Shown piece by piece: positions 42,656 to 52,120 of a stretch of 64,000 bases of DNA (the first letter of the stretch is position 1; each line of letters opens with the position of its first letter). Under the pieces are notes generated by a model, which saw nothing but the letters and a program-made list of their open reading frames with translations, had not been told where the DNA came from and made no database searches. This DNA is from an uncultured Prevotellaceae bacterium (lineage in GTDB: Bacteria > Bacteroidota > Bacteroidia > Bacteroidales > Bacteroidaceae): positions 124,001-188,000 of the forward strand of contig CACYQD010000001.1 of NCBI GenBank assembly GCA_902776475.1. Reading direction: 5' to 3'. The translations under genes were made by a program, and so were the position numbers.

Positions 42656-45196
42656 ATGAAGAGAAAGATCATCCTGACCCTGACCTGCTGGCTGACAGCT
42701 GTTTATGCCTTGACAGCCACAACTCACACGGCCACCAGCCTGGGTATGGTCGCGGATGACGCCAACCAGTCGGGCCGCAACACGGCCATGCTCCAAGAGG
42801 CGCTGAACAAGGGCGTCACCGACATCTCGTTTGACGGATCCTTCCACGTCAATGCCTCACAGGGCATTCCCGTCAACCGGCCCATACGCCTGAGGGGCGG
42901 CCAACTCATCATCCACCGCAACGGCAAGGACGACCACAGGCTGTTCAAGGTCATGTCTGGACTGTCGGTGCATGCCGACGGGGTGTCGTTCACAGGTTCC
43001 ACCTCATCCACCGCCGGCTATTCCCTGCATTTCAGTGTCTTTTCCAACACCAGGTCTCATCAGGAGAAGGAACGCATCACCGGCGACCTGGGGACGTTGT
43101 CCTTCTCCCACTGCAAGATAAAGGACATCGCCCTGTTGAGGATGACCCAAAAGGTGACCGACAGTTCCGGCCAGTATGCTGACGTGGGGGTGGACAGCAT
43201 CCTCATCAAAGACAATGAATTCGACGTGAGGACCTTCGCCACCATCAGTTTTGACGGTGGACTGATCAGAAAATCATGCGAGGTGGCGGGCAACAAGGTG
43301 ACCAATCTCAGCGGCGTGTTCTTCAATCACAACACCACCCATGAAGGCGACTGGAAACAAAACACACGCAACGCCCCCATTCTCTTCCACGACAACCACA
43401 TCACCACCGCGCAGCCGGCCTGCAACTATTATGTGTGCGCGCTCCTGGTCACATCCAGGTCGGCCCACGTTTATAATAATGTGTTTGAAAACTTCCTCGG
43501 CATCTGCTACACGCGGGGCGACTTCAAACTGATGGACAGCCGCGACGACCTGCGTGACATCATTGTCAGGGAGGCCTCATGCACCAATGCCGGCGATGAT
43601 CTGAAAGGCATCTACGGGGCTTGCCTGTATGAGGTCTATCTGTCGTGCGAGGAGGTGTATTTCCACGACAATCTCATCACCAACATGCTGGCTTATCGGT
43701 TGGCGGGCAACAGGACTCCTGAAACCAACCCCAAGGTGTCGACCTGCTATGCCAAAAACTGCGCCCACATCAGCGGCCACGCACAAAAGAGAATCATCCG
43801 CAACAACCGTTGGGTGTGGGATGAGACCTACTGCCGCAAACTCCTTGGCAACGCCTGGGAGACCCAATACAAACGACTCGCACGAGCCAAGGGAGAGACG
43901 CCCGTCGACAAGGAGACATGGATCAGGCAACAATATTTCACAAGGCTGTTCAACTACGTCACCTCATTCGACGAAGTGGTGTTCAAAGACAATGAGGTCG
44001 ACATCCGAGGCGGCAGCATCACGGGCATCTCACTGAAGGGGTCGCCCAACGCCATCGGAAGATTCGAGTTCTCCGGCAACGCCATCCGCGCCAACCAGAT
44101 CACTGGGGCCCTGTGCAGGTTCCTGCCTCCGACCACAAGCAAGACCATCGAGGAAAGCCAACTCGACGCCGTGCACCATGACGGGAAGTCGCTGCGCCAG
44201 TGGATGAGGGCTGCCGACCCCAAGGCCGGAGGCAAAAACCTCCACGCCCACAGCATCAACAAGGAAGGTACGGCGGGATTTCTCGTGCGGTATGTGGCTC
44301 CTGGCGGAAAAGTCGTCAGGGCATACACCACTCCCCTCGACAAGAACAAAAAAGCCACCCGCGTCAATACGTATTTCATCAACGATGACATCACGCTGAC
44401 CGCCACGGAGAAAGACGACGGCACAGCACCTGTCTATCAGTTGGCGGAACAAAGCCACCCGGATGCCGTCATCTGCGACAACCGGATCCAACTCTCCGGC
44501 AACCCGATGCCCGTGATCCTATTCAGGGCCGTGTGCAACTATCCTTTCCAGGGCGAAGGGAGCCGACAGGCATACAGGCACTGGGTATATGGCAATATCA
44601 CCGTGGAGCGCAACCACATCTCCGGGGCCAACTATATCATCGACCCCGGCCGCGCCAAATCACTGAGTGAGCGGGGTAATACCTGTCAACCGACGAAGGG
44701 AGGAACGAAACGGAAACCATCCATCCTCGACATCCGCAACTTCACCCAACAGACCGTGGCCACGACCATCCTGCCCGCCAACAACCATGAGGACTACCAA
44801 CTGCGGATCTTCCTGGATGGGTTGAAGGGCACGCACGTCTATCAAACCGCCTTTGAGCACACTCCGTCCCATCCGCTTTCTTTCATGATGTACCACGACG
44901 GCGACAAGTCCTATCACCTGTCGGTGGAATACAAAGTCAAAGGCAAGAAAAAGAACAGGGAACTCACTTTTGGCAAAAAAGGGACAACCACTGTCGTCAC
45001 GGGGATGAAAAACGGCAAGAAAACCTCTCATTCCCTCCCCAAGAACAACAGCAGACAGAAAATCGTAGATGATGACCTCACCATCTCCATCGAAACTTAC
45101 AACCCCACAACGGCCATGACCGTCATCCACCTGCACAACAAAGCCGAAGGCAAGCAGATTGACGGACCTGTCACCATCAGATGGAGCAACCGATGA
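42656..45196 (+). CDS. Large secreted protein, predicted right-handed beta-helix, unknown function
   Basis: An 846-residue protein with a signal peptide (ILTLTCWLTAVYALTA). Its N-terminus (LGMVADDANQSGRNTAMLQEALNKG) resembles the start of pectate-lyase-like/pectin-lyase-fold proteins. Many short Asn-rich turns recur (ILIKDNEFDVRTF, PILFHDNHITT, HVYNNVFENF, EVYFHDNLITNM, EVVFKDNEVDIRGG, ITVERNHISGANY), as expected for beta-helix rungs. The C-terminal 150 residues are a separate basic domain without match. No catalytic signature was identified. It starts 20 nt after trmH on the same strand and may be in that transcript. Confidence 0.65.
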   Translation: MKRKIILTLTCWLTAVYALTATTHTATSLGMVADDANQSGRNTAMLQEALNKGVTDISFDGSFHVNASQGIPVNRPIRLRGGQLIIHRNGKDDHRLFKVMSGLSVHADGVSFTGSTSSTAGYSLHFSVFSNTRSHQEKERITGDLGTLSFSHCKIKDIALLRMTQKVTDSSGQYADVGVDSILIKDNEFDVRTFATISFDGGLIRKSCEVAGNKVTNLSGVFFNHNTTHEGDWKQNTRNAPILFHDNHITTAQPACNYYVCALLVTSRSAHVYNNVFENFLGICYTRGDFKLMDSRDDLRDIIVREASCTNAGDDLKGIYGACLYEVYLSCEEVYFHDNLITNMLAYRLAGNRTPETNPKVSTCYAKNCAHISGHAQKRIIRNNRWVWDETYCRKLLGNAWETQYKRLARAKGETPVDKETWIRQQYFTRLFNYVTSFDEVVFKDNEVDIRGGSITGISLKGSPNAIGRFEFSGNAIRANQITGALCRFLPPTTSKTIEESQLDAVHHDGKSLRQWMRAADPKAGGKNLHAHSINKEGTAGFLVRYVAPGGKVVRAYTTPLDKNKKATRVNTYFINDDITLTATEKDDGTAPVYQLAEQSHPDAVICDNRIQLSGNPMPVILFRAVCNYPFQGEGSRQAYRHWVYGNITVERNHISGANYIIDPGRAKSLSERGNTCQPTKGGTKRKPSILDIRNFTQQTVATTILPANNHEDYQLRIFLDGLKGTHVYQTAFEHTPSHPLSFMMYHDGDKSYHLSVEYKVKGKKKNRELTFGKKGTTTVVTGMKNGKKTSHSLPKNNSRQKIVDDDLTISIETYNPTTAMTVIHLHNKAEGKQIDGPVTIRWSNR

Positions 45197-45205
45197 GGGC
45201 TTTCG

Positions 45206-45634
45206 TCATCCGGCTACGATATGGAAAGCCCCTGTCATGTAGATGCCCAGTTTCAGCGAATAGTCAAACTCGCCGACTTGATTCCAAGGAGCATTGTAAT
45301 AGGTCTTCTCCTTCAATACCACATCATTCTTATCATAGTATTTCCTGGAGACAATCCGATAGGTGAGCAGAGGCTCATCAAACTCATAGAGCACCTCCGC
45401 CCTTACGGCTTTGCCGATTACGCCATCAGCCTTGGCATCCTTCTTGCAAGCTTTCTTGTTCTTGTAGTCGTAACGCACCCATAACAGGTAGCTTTTTGGC
45501 AAGCGGTCCACGCAGTCGCTGGCGTTCACCACCTTCGTCTCATCTTCCACCACCAACTTGTATGTCTTCACCTGTGCGGAAGCCGCAGTGCAGAACAGCA
45601 CCATGCATAACAAGGAAAAAATCAATTTTTTCAT
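45206..45634 (-). CDS. Small exported protein, unknown
   Basis: A 142-residue protein with a clear signal peptide (LIFSLLCMVLFCTAASAQ) and a mature part of about 120 residues without recognised motifs. It contains KSYLLWVRYDYKNKK, a Lys/Asp-rich stretch (KKACKKDAKADG) and ends in EFDYSLKLGIYMTGAF. It is probably periplasmic. It converges with the beta-helix gene (9 nt apart). Confidence 0.6.
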   Translation of the reverse strand: MKKLIFSLLCMVLFCTAASAQVKTYKLVVEDETKVVNASDCVDRLPKSYLLWVRYDYKNKKACKKDAKADGVIGKAVRAEVLYEFDEPLLTYRIVSRKYYDKNDVVLKEKTYYNAPWNQVGEFDYSLKLGIYMTGAFHIVAG

Positions 45635-45679
45635 AAATTATCTTTGAATGGTTCACAAATTTCTATCACAAAAGGGGTT

Positions 45680-48600
45680 CTAATCTTTGGGAGCCGGGAT
45701 CAACATATCGATGACCTGCATCACGTCGGTCACGGAAACGGTTTCATCCGAGTTGACATCAGCATTGGCAACGTCAAACACGAGGGGTTCCTCACCCAAA
45801 ATGTAGGACACCATCAGCAAGACATCCGTCATGTTGACCACGCCATTCCGATCGACATCACCTGCCAACCTCCGGTTGATGAACAGCGACGTGGGCGTGA
45901 CTGGAACTGCGGTTTCGGCGATGATATAGGCATCGCCGGCTCTCACGGTGACATTCTCGGTCAGTTGGAAGGCATCACCCACCGCATTGATGACATAGGC
46001 GGAAGCAAGCGTCTGGTCTGCCGTTGTCGCCACGAAGCGGTAACCATCCACACTTTTGGATGAGGCCGCAGTCTTTTGGATCCTGACATTGGAGGCCACA
46101 AGTTTCAAGGGCTTCTCACTCATCTCCTCAGGCACGCCGATGATGTATGGTTCGTTGGCCTTCCAGTTTCTGACTGTCTTGAAAGTAAGGTGCTCACCAT
46201 CAACCCCTTCCAGACTTCTCACCCAAAAGCCATCTTCGTCATCGCCGGTCCAATGATATTCCTCATCGTCTATCATCATTTTCTGAACCGTATAAGGCAA
46301 AGAGACGGTCTCCCAACCCACATACTCATCGCACGCAGCATGGGGAGTACGGATATAGCAGATCTCTTCATCCACCTCAAAACTGGTCGGGACATAATAG
46401 GCATATCCCTGTTGCCAAACGATGTCACCCACAGCCTTGTAGCCCTTGACCACGTTTTTCTCCGCCAATGTCGCAGGAATGTCAGCATCCTGGTCAAGGA
46501 AATAGAGGGTATTGGGATTGTCATTGGGTGTGAGTTGCACATCAGTGAGGGTGGAACCCGTAAACCGCACAGCTACTGCAGATGGCGAGATGGTGGTGCT
46601 CGCAGCAAGTTCCCTCGCCTGCCGCACGCCATAGGCATCCCACTCCTCATAGCCGACTGTCACGGTGTAGGGAGAGTCTTCGCTGCCAATCGTATTGGAG
46701 TATTCGTCCAGCGACACATCAAACCAGATCTCGCTGCCATAACTCAGGTTTGGACAACTGACCGTGACCTCACGGGTCTCACCTGCATGCAACGTCACCC
46801 GCTGCCTCACAACCCTGGGGTCAGGACGGTCACCCTCTTCTGCACTGAAGAAGTTGACGACGAGCGACACGAATCCCGTCCAGGATTCCTCTGACCCGTT
46901 GTGGAGTGTGACGGCCGCCTCGGCGGTATTGCCAAACATCCTGTGGTTCTCCTCGTCCAGACTCCTCACCACGCAACTGGTCACCTCAGGAGCGGCCGTG
47001 ACAGGAGGATCGACGAAGGTGAAGGCCTCGTTCTCGTAGATCACCTCTCTTGACTCACCGACAATAATCTTCAGGTCAACAGGATTCTTACTGGTATTGA
47101 ACATGAAATCGACGACATCCTGGTGATTCACTGTAAGTTGCAGGTTCTCACTTCTCAGGCAAGTCCCATCGACATACAACTGGATTGGACCACAGAAATC
47201 ATAAGGGCCGTCATTTTCTATCGTCGCACGGATTTGCTTAAACGAACTATGGTCATACTGTTGCTCGACTTTGATCACATCCAGGGTGGTGTGCAGCATG
47301 ACGCTGGAAAAAGTGGCCTTGCCGTCGGCGATGGTCACATTCATGAAAATCCGCTCGCTGTCGGTGTCAAACTTCCAGTTCTCCTCATCTCCGGCTTTGC
47401 AGACACACTTGATCTGATATTCACCATCGGGCAGGTCCTTGCCAAGGTCACAGAGTGAGACCGGGTTGCGGAACCGCATATCGTAACTGGAGTAAAGAAT
47501 GCCCTCGGCCAAATATTGCACTTGCAGCACCTCATCGCCCTGACACAAGGCTAAGCCCAGGGCATAATGATACGTCACTGGTACACGGAAAGTATTATTC
47601 ACACTGATGTCGGAAAACGAAGCCCCGGTGTATTCCAACTCTGACGTGGAACCCGCCAAAGAGAGATCCACGACCTGCACAATAGGGGGTCGCAAACCCT
47701 CTGGCTCCGTCTCCAAGACGCTCGGACTGATGCCAAAGATCATCATCTGCTGGGTGGAGAAACCATAAGAGAGGTTACTGCCGCCGATTCCCTGTGCGGT
47801 AGGGTTGAGCGCCTGCAACCGGAAGAAACCGTCCGACATGCCATTCCATCCCCAGTTGATATGGAAAAGACCATTTCCGTCGTATCCGTCACAAACGAAG
47901 GCATGTCCTGCCCCATTGGAGTTCTGGGCCGCATAGAACACTGGCCGTCCGGCGGCCAGTTCGGCATAAACGAGTTCCTCCCACTCCTCATCAGAATACG
48001 CACTCCTGCTGGCGCTGAGCGCAGGATTGGCATAGCCGAAATACGTGTTGAGCGCATCAGCGCTTTTCATGGCGTCGGCGCCCGAACTGGTTACGTCATA
48101 ACTCATCTTCACAGCATGGCCGCAGTAAAGCATCAGGTCGGCCACAGCGAGATTGGCAGGGCTTTCTGAATTATCTTTTTTGTCGTAGCTGAGCTGCATC
48201 CTGCCCCAGTCAAAGATGATGGGATCGAGCTCAGGATAATAGGAATAAGCAGGAATCGTGTCCGTCTCTTCCTGAGGCCACTTGTGGTAATACATGATCT
48301 GAGCCAGGGCGGTGGCCACACATCCTGTGACAGCTGAACTGCCGGATGTCGTCTGGCATCTCATGTTGTATGGGTTGTCCTGTCCCCAAGTCGTCTCTAT
48401 CAAGGGGGCGACCTCCATCCTGGATATTTCCAGACCAGTGGCAGATGTCCTAGCCGTCCGTCTCTTACCTTCCACAGGATGCTGCTGGACCCACTCGATT
48501 TCCTCGGCATAGCCATCAAGCCAGGTCCTCATGTTGTCGGGAATATGAGCCAGGTCAAAACTACCCCGGTCGGAATAGCCGAGGATTTCCTCCGCGTCAT

Positions 48601-48850
48601 CGTCTCCGGAAACGATGACGAAACCGCCATCATCTCCTCTGTTGAAAACATAATAATAAGGCTGACTGCCTGCGCCTCCTTTACCGATGGTTTTCTGCCG
48701 TCCCTGCATGGCCAATGTCAAGGCCTGGCCTTGCAGGTTTCGGGAAGCGAGGAATGCCTCTGCCTTCATGGCCGCCTGGCGGCTGCTGACCGGAGAGGCC
48801 TGCAGAATGGCGGAAACAAATATAAAGAGCAACAATGCCGTTTTTCTCAT
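45680..48850 (-). CDS. C10 family cysteine protease (streptopain/interpain-like) with C-terminal dockerin
   Basis: A 1056-residue secreted protease. After the signal peptide (about 1-19) comes a propeptide of about 120 residues (SRQAAMKAEAFLASRN, VIVSGDDDAEEILGYSD). The C10 domain follows: TTWGQDNPYN, catalytic Cys177 in TGCVATALAQIMYYHKWP, then GHAFVCDGYDGNGLFHINWGWNG with the catalytic His and oxyanion Trp. Some 600 residues of beta-rich, Ig-like sequence follow. The end is a type I dockerin-like pair of calcium loops (DVDRNGVVNMTDVLLMVSYI and ADVNSDETVSVTDVMQVIDML). A strong promoter lies at 48923-48954. Confidence 0.9.
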   Translation of the reverse strand: MRKTALLLFIFVSAILQASPVSSRQAAMKAEAFLASRNLQGQALTLAMQGRQKTIGKGGAGSQPYYYVFNRGDDGGFVIVSGDDDAEEILGYSDRGSFDLAHIPDNMRTWLDGYAEEIEWVQQHPVEGKRRTARTSATGLEISRMEVAPLIETTWGQDNPYNMRCQTTSGSSAVTGCVATALAQIMYYHKWPQEETDTIPAYSYYPELDPIIFDWGRMQLSYDKKDNSESPANLAVADLMLYCGHAVKMSYDVTSSGADAMKSADALNTYFGYANPALSASRSAYSDEEWEELVYAELAAGRPVFYAAQNSNGAGHAFVCDGYDGNGLFHINWGWNGMSDGFFRLQALNPTAQGIGGSNLSYGFSTQQMMIFGISPSVLETEPEGLRPPIVQVVDLSLAGSTSELEYTGASFSDISVNNTFRVPVTYHYALGLALCQGDEVLQVQYLAEGILYSSYDMRFRNPVSLCDLGKDLPDGEYQIKCVCKAGDEENWKFDTDSERIFMNVTIADGKATFSSVMLHTTLDVIKVEQQYDHSSFKQIRATIENDGPYDFCGPIQLYVDGTCLRSENLQLTVNHQDVVDFMFNTSKNPVDLKIIVGESREVIYENEAFTFVDPPVTAAPEVTSCVVRSLDEENHRMFGNTAEAAVTLHNGSEESWTGFVSLVVNFFSAEEGDRPDPRVVRQRVTLHAGETREVTVSCPNLSYGSEIWFDVSLDEYSNTIGSEDSPYTVTVGYEEWDAYGVRQARELAASTTISPSAVAVRFTGSTLTDVQLTPNDNPNTLYFLDQDADIPATLAEKNVVKGYKAVGDIVWQQGYAYYVPTSFEVDEEICYIRTPHAACDEYVGWETVSLPYTVQKMMIDDEEYHWTGDDEDGFWVRSLEGVDGEHLTFKTVRNWKANEPYIIGVPEEMSEKPLKLVASNVRIQKTAASSKSVDGYRFVATTADQTLASAYVINAVGDAFQLTENVTVRAGDAYIIAETAVPVTPTSLFINRRLAGDVDRNGVVNMTDVLLMVSYILGEEPLVFDVANADVNSDETVSVTDVMQVIDMLIPAPKD

Positions 48851-48922
48851 TGGAAAAGGTTTTATTGGTCATCAACACCCACATCGGCATCCTTCATGAT
48901 TACGCAGGGTATTAATTGCTTG

Positions 48923-48954
48923 CAAAACTAATCAAAAAGCAAGAAAAAACCAAA
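48923..48954 (-). promoter_or_regulatory. C10 protease promoter
   Basis: On the - strand: TTTG (48951-48954), 20 nt, TAGTTTTG (48923-48930), about 70 nt before the ATG. Confidence 0.65.
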
Positions 48955-48994
48955 CAATAGCACACAAACCTGTATCGTTTTCAGATAAAAAACG

Positions 48995-49052
48995 TATTTT
49001 TGCAAAAAGAAAGCTTTTGGCATGGCCAATTCAATAAAAATCACTAATTTTG
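48995..49052 (+). promoter_or_regulatory. Candidate -7 boxes upstream of the OmpA-family gene
   Basis: Two matches, TATTTTTG (48995-49002) and TAATTTTG (49045-49052), neither with a TTTG at exactly 19-20 nt. The first would give a leader of about 180 nt and the second about 135 nt. Nothing else is seen in 48955-49189. Confidence 0.35.
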
Positions 49053-49189
49053 CGCTATATTCGGTTAAAAAACAGACAAAAGCGGCTACATTTGACCCAA
49101 AAGTGATGAAAAGCACTTGAAATGCCGGCATCAGTCCATGATCAAGCTAACATAAATCAATTATCAATCATAAAAAAATACTTATAAGG

Positions 49190-50350
49190 ATGGAAACAAA
49201 GCGATTTCTCTTGGCTACCGCAGCCACCATACTGATGGCGCTCTCAGCCAACGCACAAAACAGGGACTGGAAATCATATTCCTACCTTGAGGCCCAAGGT
49301 GGACTGCAGATCACGCCCACCAATGCGCCGAAAGACAAACTGATCACCCCCACGGCAGCCCTTTCGTTCGGACATTTCTTCACACCCGTCGTAGGTATGC
49401 GCCTGCATGTCAATGCCTGGCAGTCGAAAAGCGGATTCGAGGACATCGACCAATACTACAAATGGAAATACGTCACTCCCGACCTCGACCTCATGATCAA
49501 TCTGAGCAACCTGATCGGCAGAAGCAAGGACCATGCGCTCAACCTGATTCTTTTAGGAGGTGCCGGTGTCAGCTACGCCTGGGACAATGACGAACTCTTC
49601 GCCCTCAACATGCCGGTCACCGCCGCTCCTCTGGCTTGGAAAGACAACCGTCTGAGCCACAATTTCCGTGCAGGTCTGCGCTTGGAGACCAACATGCAGA
49701 AACCCCTTGGCCTGAGCCTTGAGGTGAACGCCAACTCCCTCGACGACCGTTTCAACTCGAAAATGAGCAGCAGGGATGACTGGATGTTCACAGCCATGCT
49801 CGGTCTGAATTTCCGCTTCGGACACAAAGCACAGAAGAAGCGCGTGACCGTTCGCGAAATCGAGGAGGAAATCGAAGAGGAAGTGCCTGAGACCATCGTC
49901 GTCAAGGAGAAGCGCCCCGTCACCAAGACGGAGAAGGTAAAATTCCACAAGGAGGTGTTCTACGCCATCCGCGTGAGCGATAACGAGACACCCAGCGCCA
50001 TCATGGAACAAGCCGCCAAATTCATGAACGAGAATCCGAAGAGCGTCCTCTATGTGGTGGGTTATGCTGACAAGGGAACGGGCAACCCCAAACTCAACCA
50101 GATGTATGCCCAGCGGCGTGCAGAGACCTTCAAGAAAGACCTTGTCGAGCGCCATAGCATCGATCCGGAGCGCGTCATCATCGACTCCAAAGGCGACACC
50201 GTACAGCCGTTTGCCGAGAACGACAAGAACCGTTGCGTGATCGTTGACGCCGAAGGCTTCCGCGATGTGACAGAATATGAGGAAGTGGAGGTCAAGAAGG
50301 AGGTCATGAAGAAAGTGAAGCGCATCGTCAAGCGCCAAGTGACGGAATAA
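49190..50350 (+). CDS. OmpA family outer-membrane protein
   Basis: A 386-residue protein: a signal peptide ending ANAQ (about residue 23), an eight-stranded-type beta-barrel region (about 24-215, ending MLGLNFRFGH), then a charged linker (EIEEEIEEEVPE). A C-terminal OmpA-like peptidoglycan-binding domain follows (VLYVVGYADKGTGNPKLNQMYAQRRAETFKKDLV; DTVQPFAENDKNRCV). A final basic/acidic heptad-like tail (EEVEVKKEVMKKVKRIVKRQ) is unusual. It likely tethers the outer membrane to peptidoglycan. It is followed 29 nt later by an unknown membrane protein. Confidence 0.9.
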   Translation: METKRFLLATAATILMALSANAQNRDWKSYSYLEAQGGLQITPTNAPKDKLITPTAALSFGHFFTPVVGMRLHVNAWQSKSGFEDIDQYYKWKYVTPDLDLMINLSNLIGRSKDHALNLILLGGAGVSYAWDNDELFALNMPVTAAPLAWKDNRLSHNFRAGLRLETNMQKPLGLSLEVNANSLDDRFNSKMSSRDDWMFTAMLGLNFRFGHKAQKKRVTVREIEEEIEEEVPETIVVKEKRPVTKTEKVKFHKEVFYAIRVSDNETPSAIMEQAAKFMNENPKSVLYVVGYADKGTGNPKLNQMYAQRRAETFKKDLVERHSIDPERVIIDSKGDTVQPFAENDKNRCVIVDAEGFRDVTEYEEVEVKKEVMKKVKRIVKRQVTE

Positions 50351-50379
50351 CATTTTCATTCACTTTAACTGAAAAGGAT

Positions 50380-51252
50380 ATGCCACACCTTTTAGACGTT
50401 GCTCCGATACCTTCCCCACTGCCATCTGGATGCAGTTGCAGCAACCACTCACAATTCCAGATCGACACGCTGCAGAATGTCAGGAATGTCATTCCCGACA
50501 GCCTCAACAATTCCATTGATGCGATGAACGACAGCCTCTCCGCAGTCCTGCCTATCGCAGGCGGACAAGATGGCGGCACAGGAGGTACAACCATGCTGAT
50601 TGTCATGCTCGCCATCGTTGCCCTTATCCTCTGGACCGTCTTCGGGCTCTCCAAGTCATCGGACGGAAAAAAACTCAACATCCGACACACGCTGCCCAGC
50701 ATCCTCATGGGTCTGTTTCTCTTGCCGTTCATGACGGGTTGTGACTTCATCAAGGGCAAACCCGAAAAACCGCTCCCCAACATCGACTCTCTGGTCGATG
50801 TGAAAGTGGAACAGCGCATGAAGGAGAAAGCCGCTGCTGACGCGCAACAGCTTCAGAAAGCCGACCCTGTCCCGGCGGATGAGGTCATCGCCGAGGACTT
50901 GGACGATGACGACTTCGTGGAAGACGATTTTGACGACATCGAGGAAAGCTTGGAAGGACATATCGGTCCCTATACCATCACCATGAACCTCGATGACCTC
51001 GACGATGCGGTCGAAGGCGACTACGCGGGCTACTACTATTACAACGACCGTCCGCAGTCAAAATTCAGATTGAGGATCGCGAAATTCGTAGCCATCAACG
51101 CCAAGGGCTCCATGGATCTGGTCTTGAAGGAATACTCGCCGCAGGGTGCTCATACCGGTACCTTCAACGGACAGTATGAATGCAGGGGCGACTACTATGC
51201 CGGAACCTTCACCAACAGCAAGGGACAGAAGTTCAAGTTTGAGGTGAGATGA
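50380..51252 (+). CDS. Unknown protein with two hydrophobic segments, an acidic linker and a beta-rich C-terminal domain
   Basis: A 290-residue protein: an N-terminal 65 residues with GCSC and no signal peptide, a transmembrane helix (about 71-90, TMLIVMLAIVALILWTVFGL), a second hydrophobic stretch (107-121) ending LPFMTGCDF, a very acidic run (AEDLDDDDFVEDDFDDIEES, within 168-190) and a C-terminal beta domain (YAGYYYYNDRPQSKFRLRI, YSPQGAHTGTFNGQY). The second stretch looks like a lipoprotein signal, and an ATG at 50707 would give a lipoprotein start, so the frame may be a fusion or have two starts. The C-terminal domain recurs in Bacteroidetes lipoproteins. Function is unknown; probably cotranscribed with the OmpA gene. 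Confidence 0.6.
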   Translation: MPHLLDVAPIPSPLPSGCSCSNHSQFQIDTLQNVRNVIPDSLNNSIDAMNDSLSAVLPIAGGQDGGTGGTTMLIVMLAIVALILWTVFGLSKSSDGKKLNIRHTLPSILMGLFLLPFMTGCDFIKGKPEKPLPNIDSLVDVKVEQRMKEKAAADAQQLQKADPVPADEVIAEDLDDDDFVEDDFDDIEESLEGHIGPYTITMNLDDLDDAVEGDYAGYYYYNDRPQSKFRLRIAKFVAINAKGSMDLVLKEYSPQGAHTGTFNGQYECRGDYYAGTFTNSKGQKFKFEVR

Positions 51253-51367
51253 CCCTCCGATGTACTCAACGCTGGTTCTTCGCAGATGAGCATCAATGCC
51301 GGCAGAGCCAGGACACGGATATCGTCAAAATGAAATCTGAAATTGAAACCTACAACAGAAAAAGCAA

Positions 51368-52120
51368 ATGAAAAAGAAATTATTATTCATCACACTGATC
51401 CAGGTCTCTCTTTTCTTGGGGGCTTGTGGAGACAAAAAACAGGAAGCACCCGCTCCGAGTGAGACCACCGAGGAGAAAGCCACCAGCAACACCAGCGAGG
51501 AAAACGCAGCCCAAGTGACTGAGGATGAGGATGCATCTGCCACCGATTCTGAAATCGCCAATATCAAGAAGTTCTGGCAAGTCAAGAGTTTTGAGGTGGA
51601 ACCTGGTGACATCACCCCGGGAATCCAGGAGTTTGCCCTGGCTTTCTGCAAGCAGTATCCCAAATTCATCTCCAACAAGACGTTGTCCGAATACCTCATT
51701 TCACCCAAGGAATACAATGAGGAAAAAACCGGCTATCATATTGATGACCAAACCCAAAACGGCTACATCTCTTCCTCGTCGATGGCACAGTACACGACTG
51801 CCTCGCGTTTCTGCTATTGGAAGCGCAACGACGGCCACAGGCTCCTCGCCGTATGGCTTGAGGAAGAACATGAGAATGAAAGCGGAGAGCACCTGATCGC
51901 CTTCTATGACTATGACGTCGCAAATGATGTGATGAAACCAGAACCAGCTCTGACCGAATTGGTGGAGAATGCAATGAGTGATTTCGATGACTATGCCGTC
52001 GTACTTCCTGTTGAGGGCAAGAACATCGAACTGAATGGCTACACTTATTCTGACGACTCCGCTGAGACGACGACCTACCAGATGATCTGGGACGGCCAGA
52101 CTTTCAAAATCAAGAAATAG
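51368..52120 (+). CDS. Lipoprotein, unknown function
   Basis: A 250-residue lipoprotein (SLFLGACGDKKQE, Cys20). A low-complexity linker rich in Glu, Thr, Ser and Ala (about 24-62) precedes a globular part (FWQVKSFEVEPGDITPGIQEFALAFCKQYPKF... to the end). No domain is recognised. It is separated by 115 nt from the preceding gene and abuts the convergent gene at 52121 with no gap. Confidence 0.65.
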   Translation: MKKKLLFITLIQVSLFLGACGDKKQEAPAPSETTEEKATSNTSEENAAQVTEDEDASATDSEIANIKKFWQVKSFEVEPGDITPGIQEFALAFCKQYPKFISNKTLSEYLISPKEYNEEKTGYHIDDQTQNGYISSSSMAQYTTASRFCYWKRNDGHRLLAVWLEEEHENESGEHLIAFYDYDVANDVMKPEPALTELVENAMSDFDDYAVVLPVEGKNIELNGYTYSDDSAETTTYQMIWDGQTFKIKK

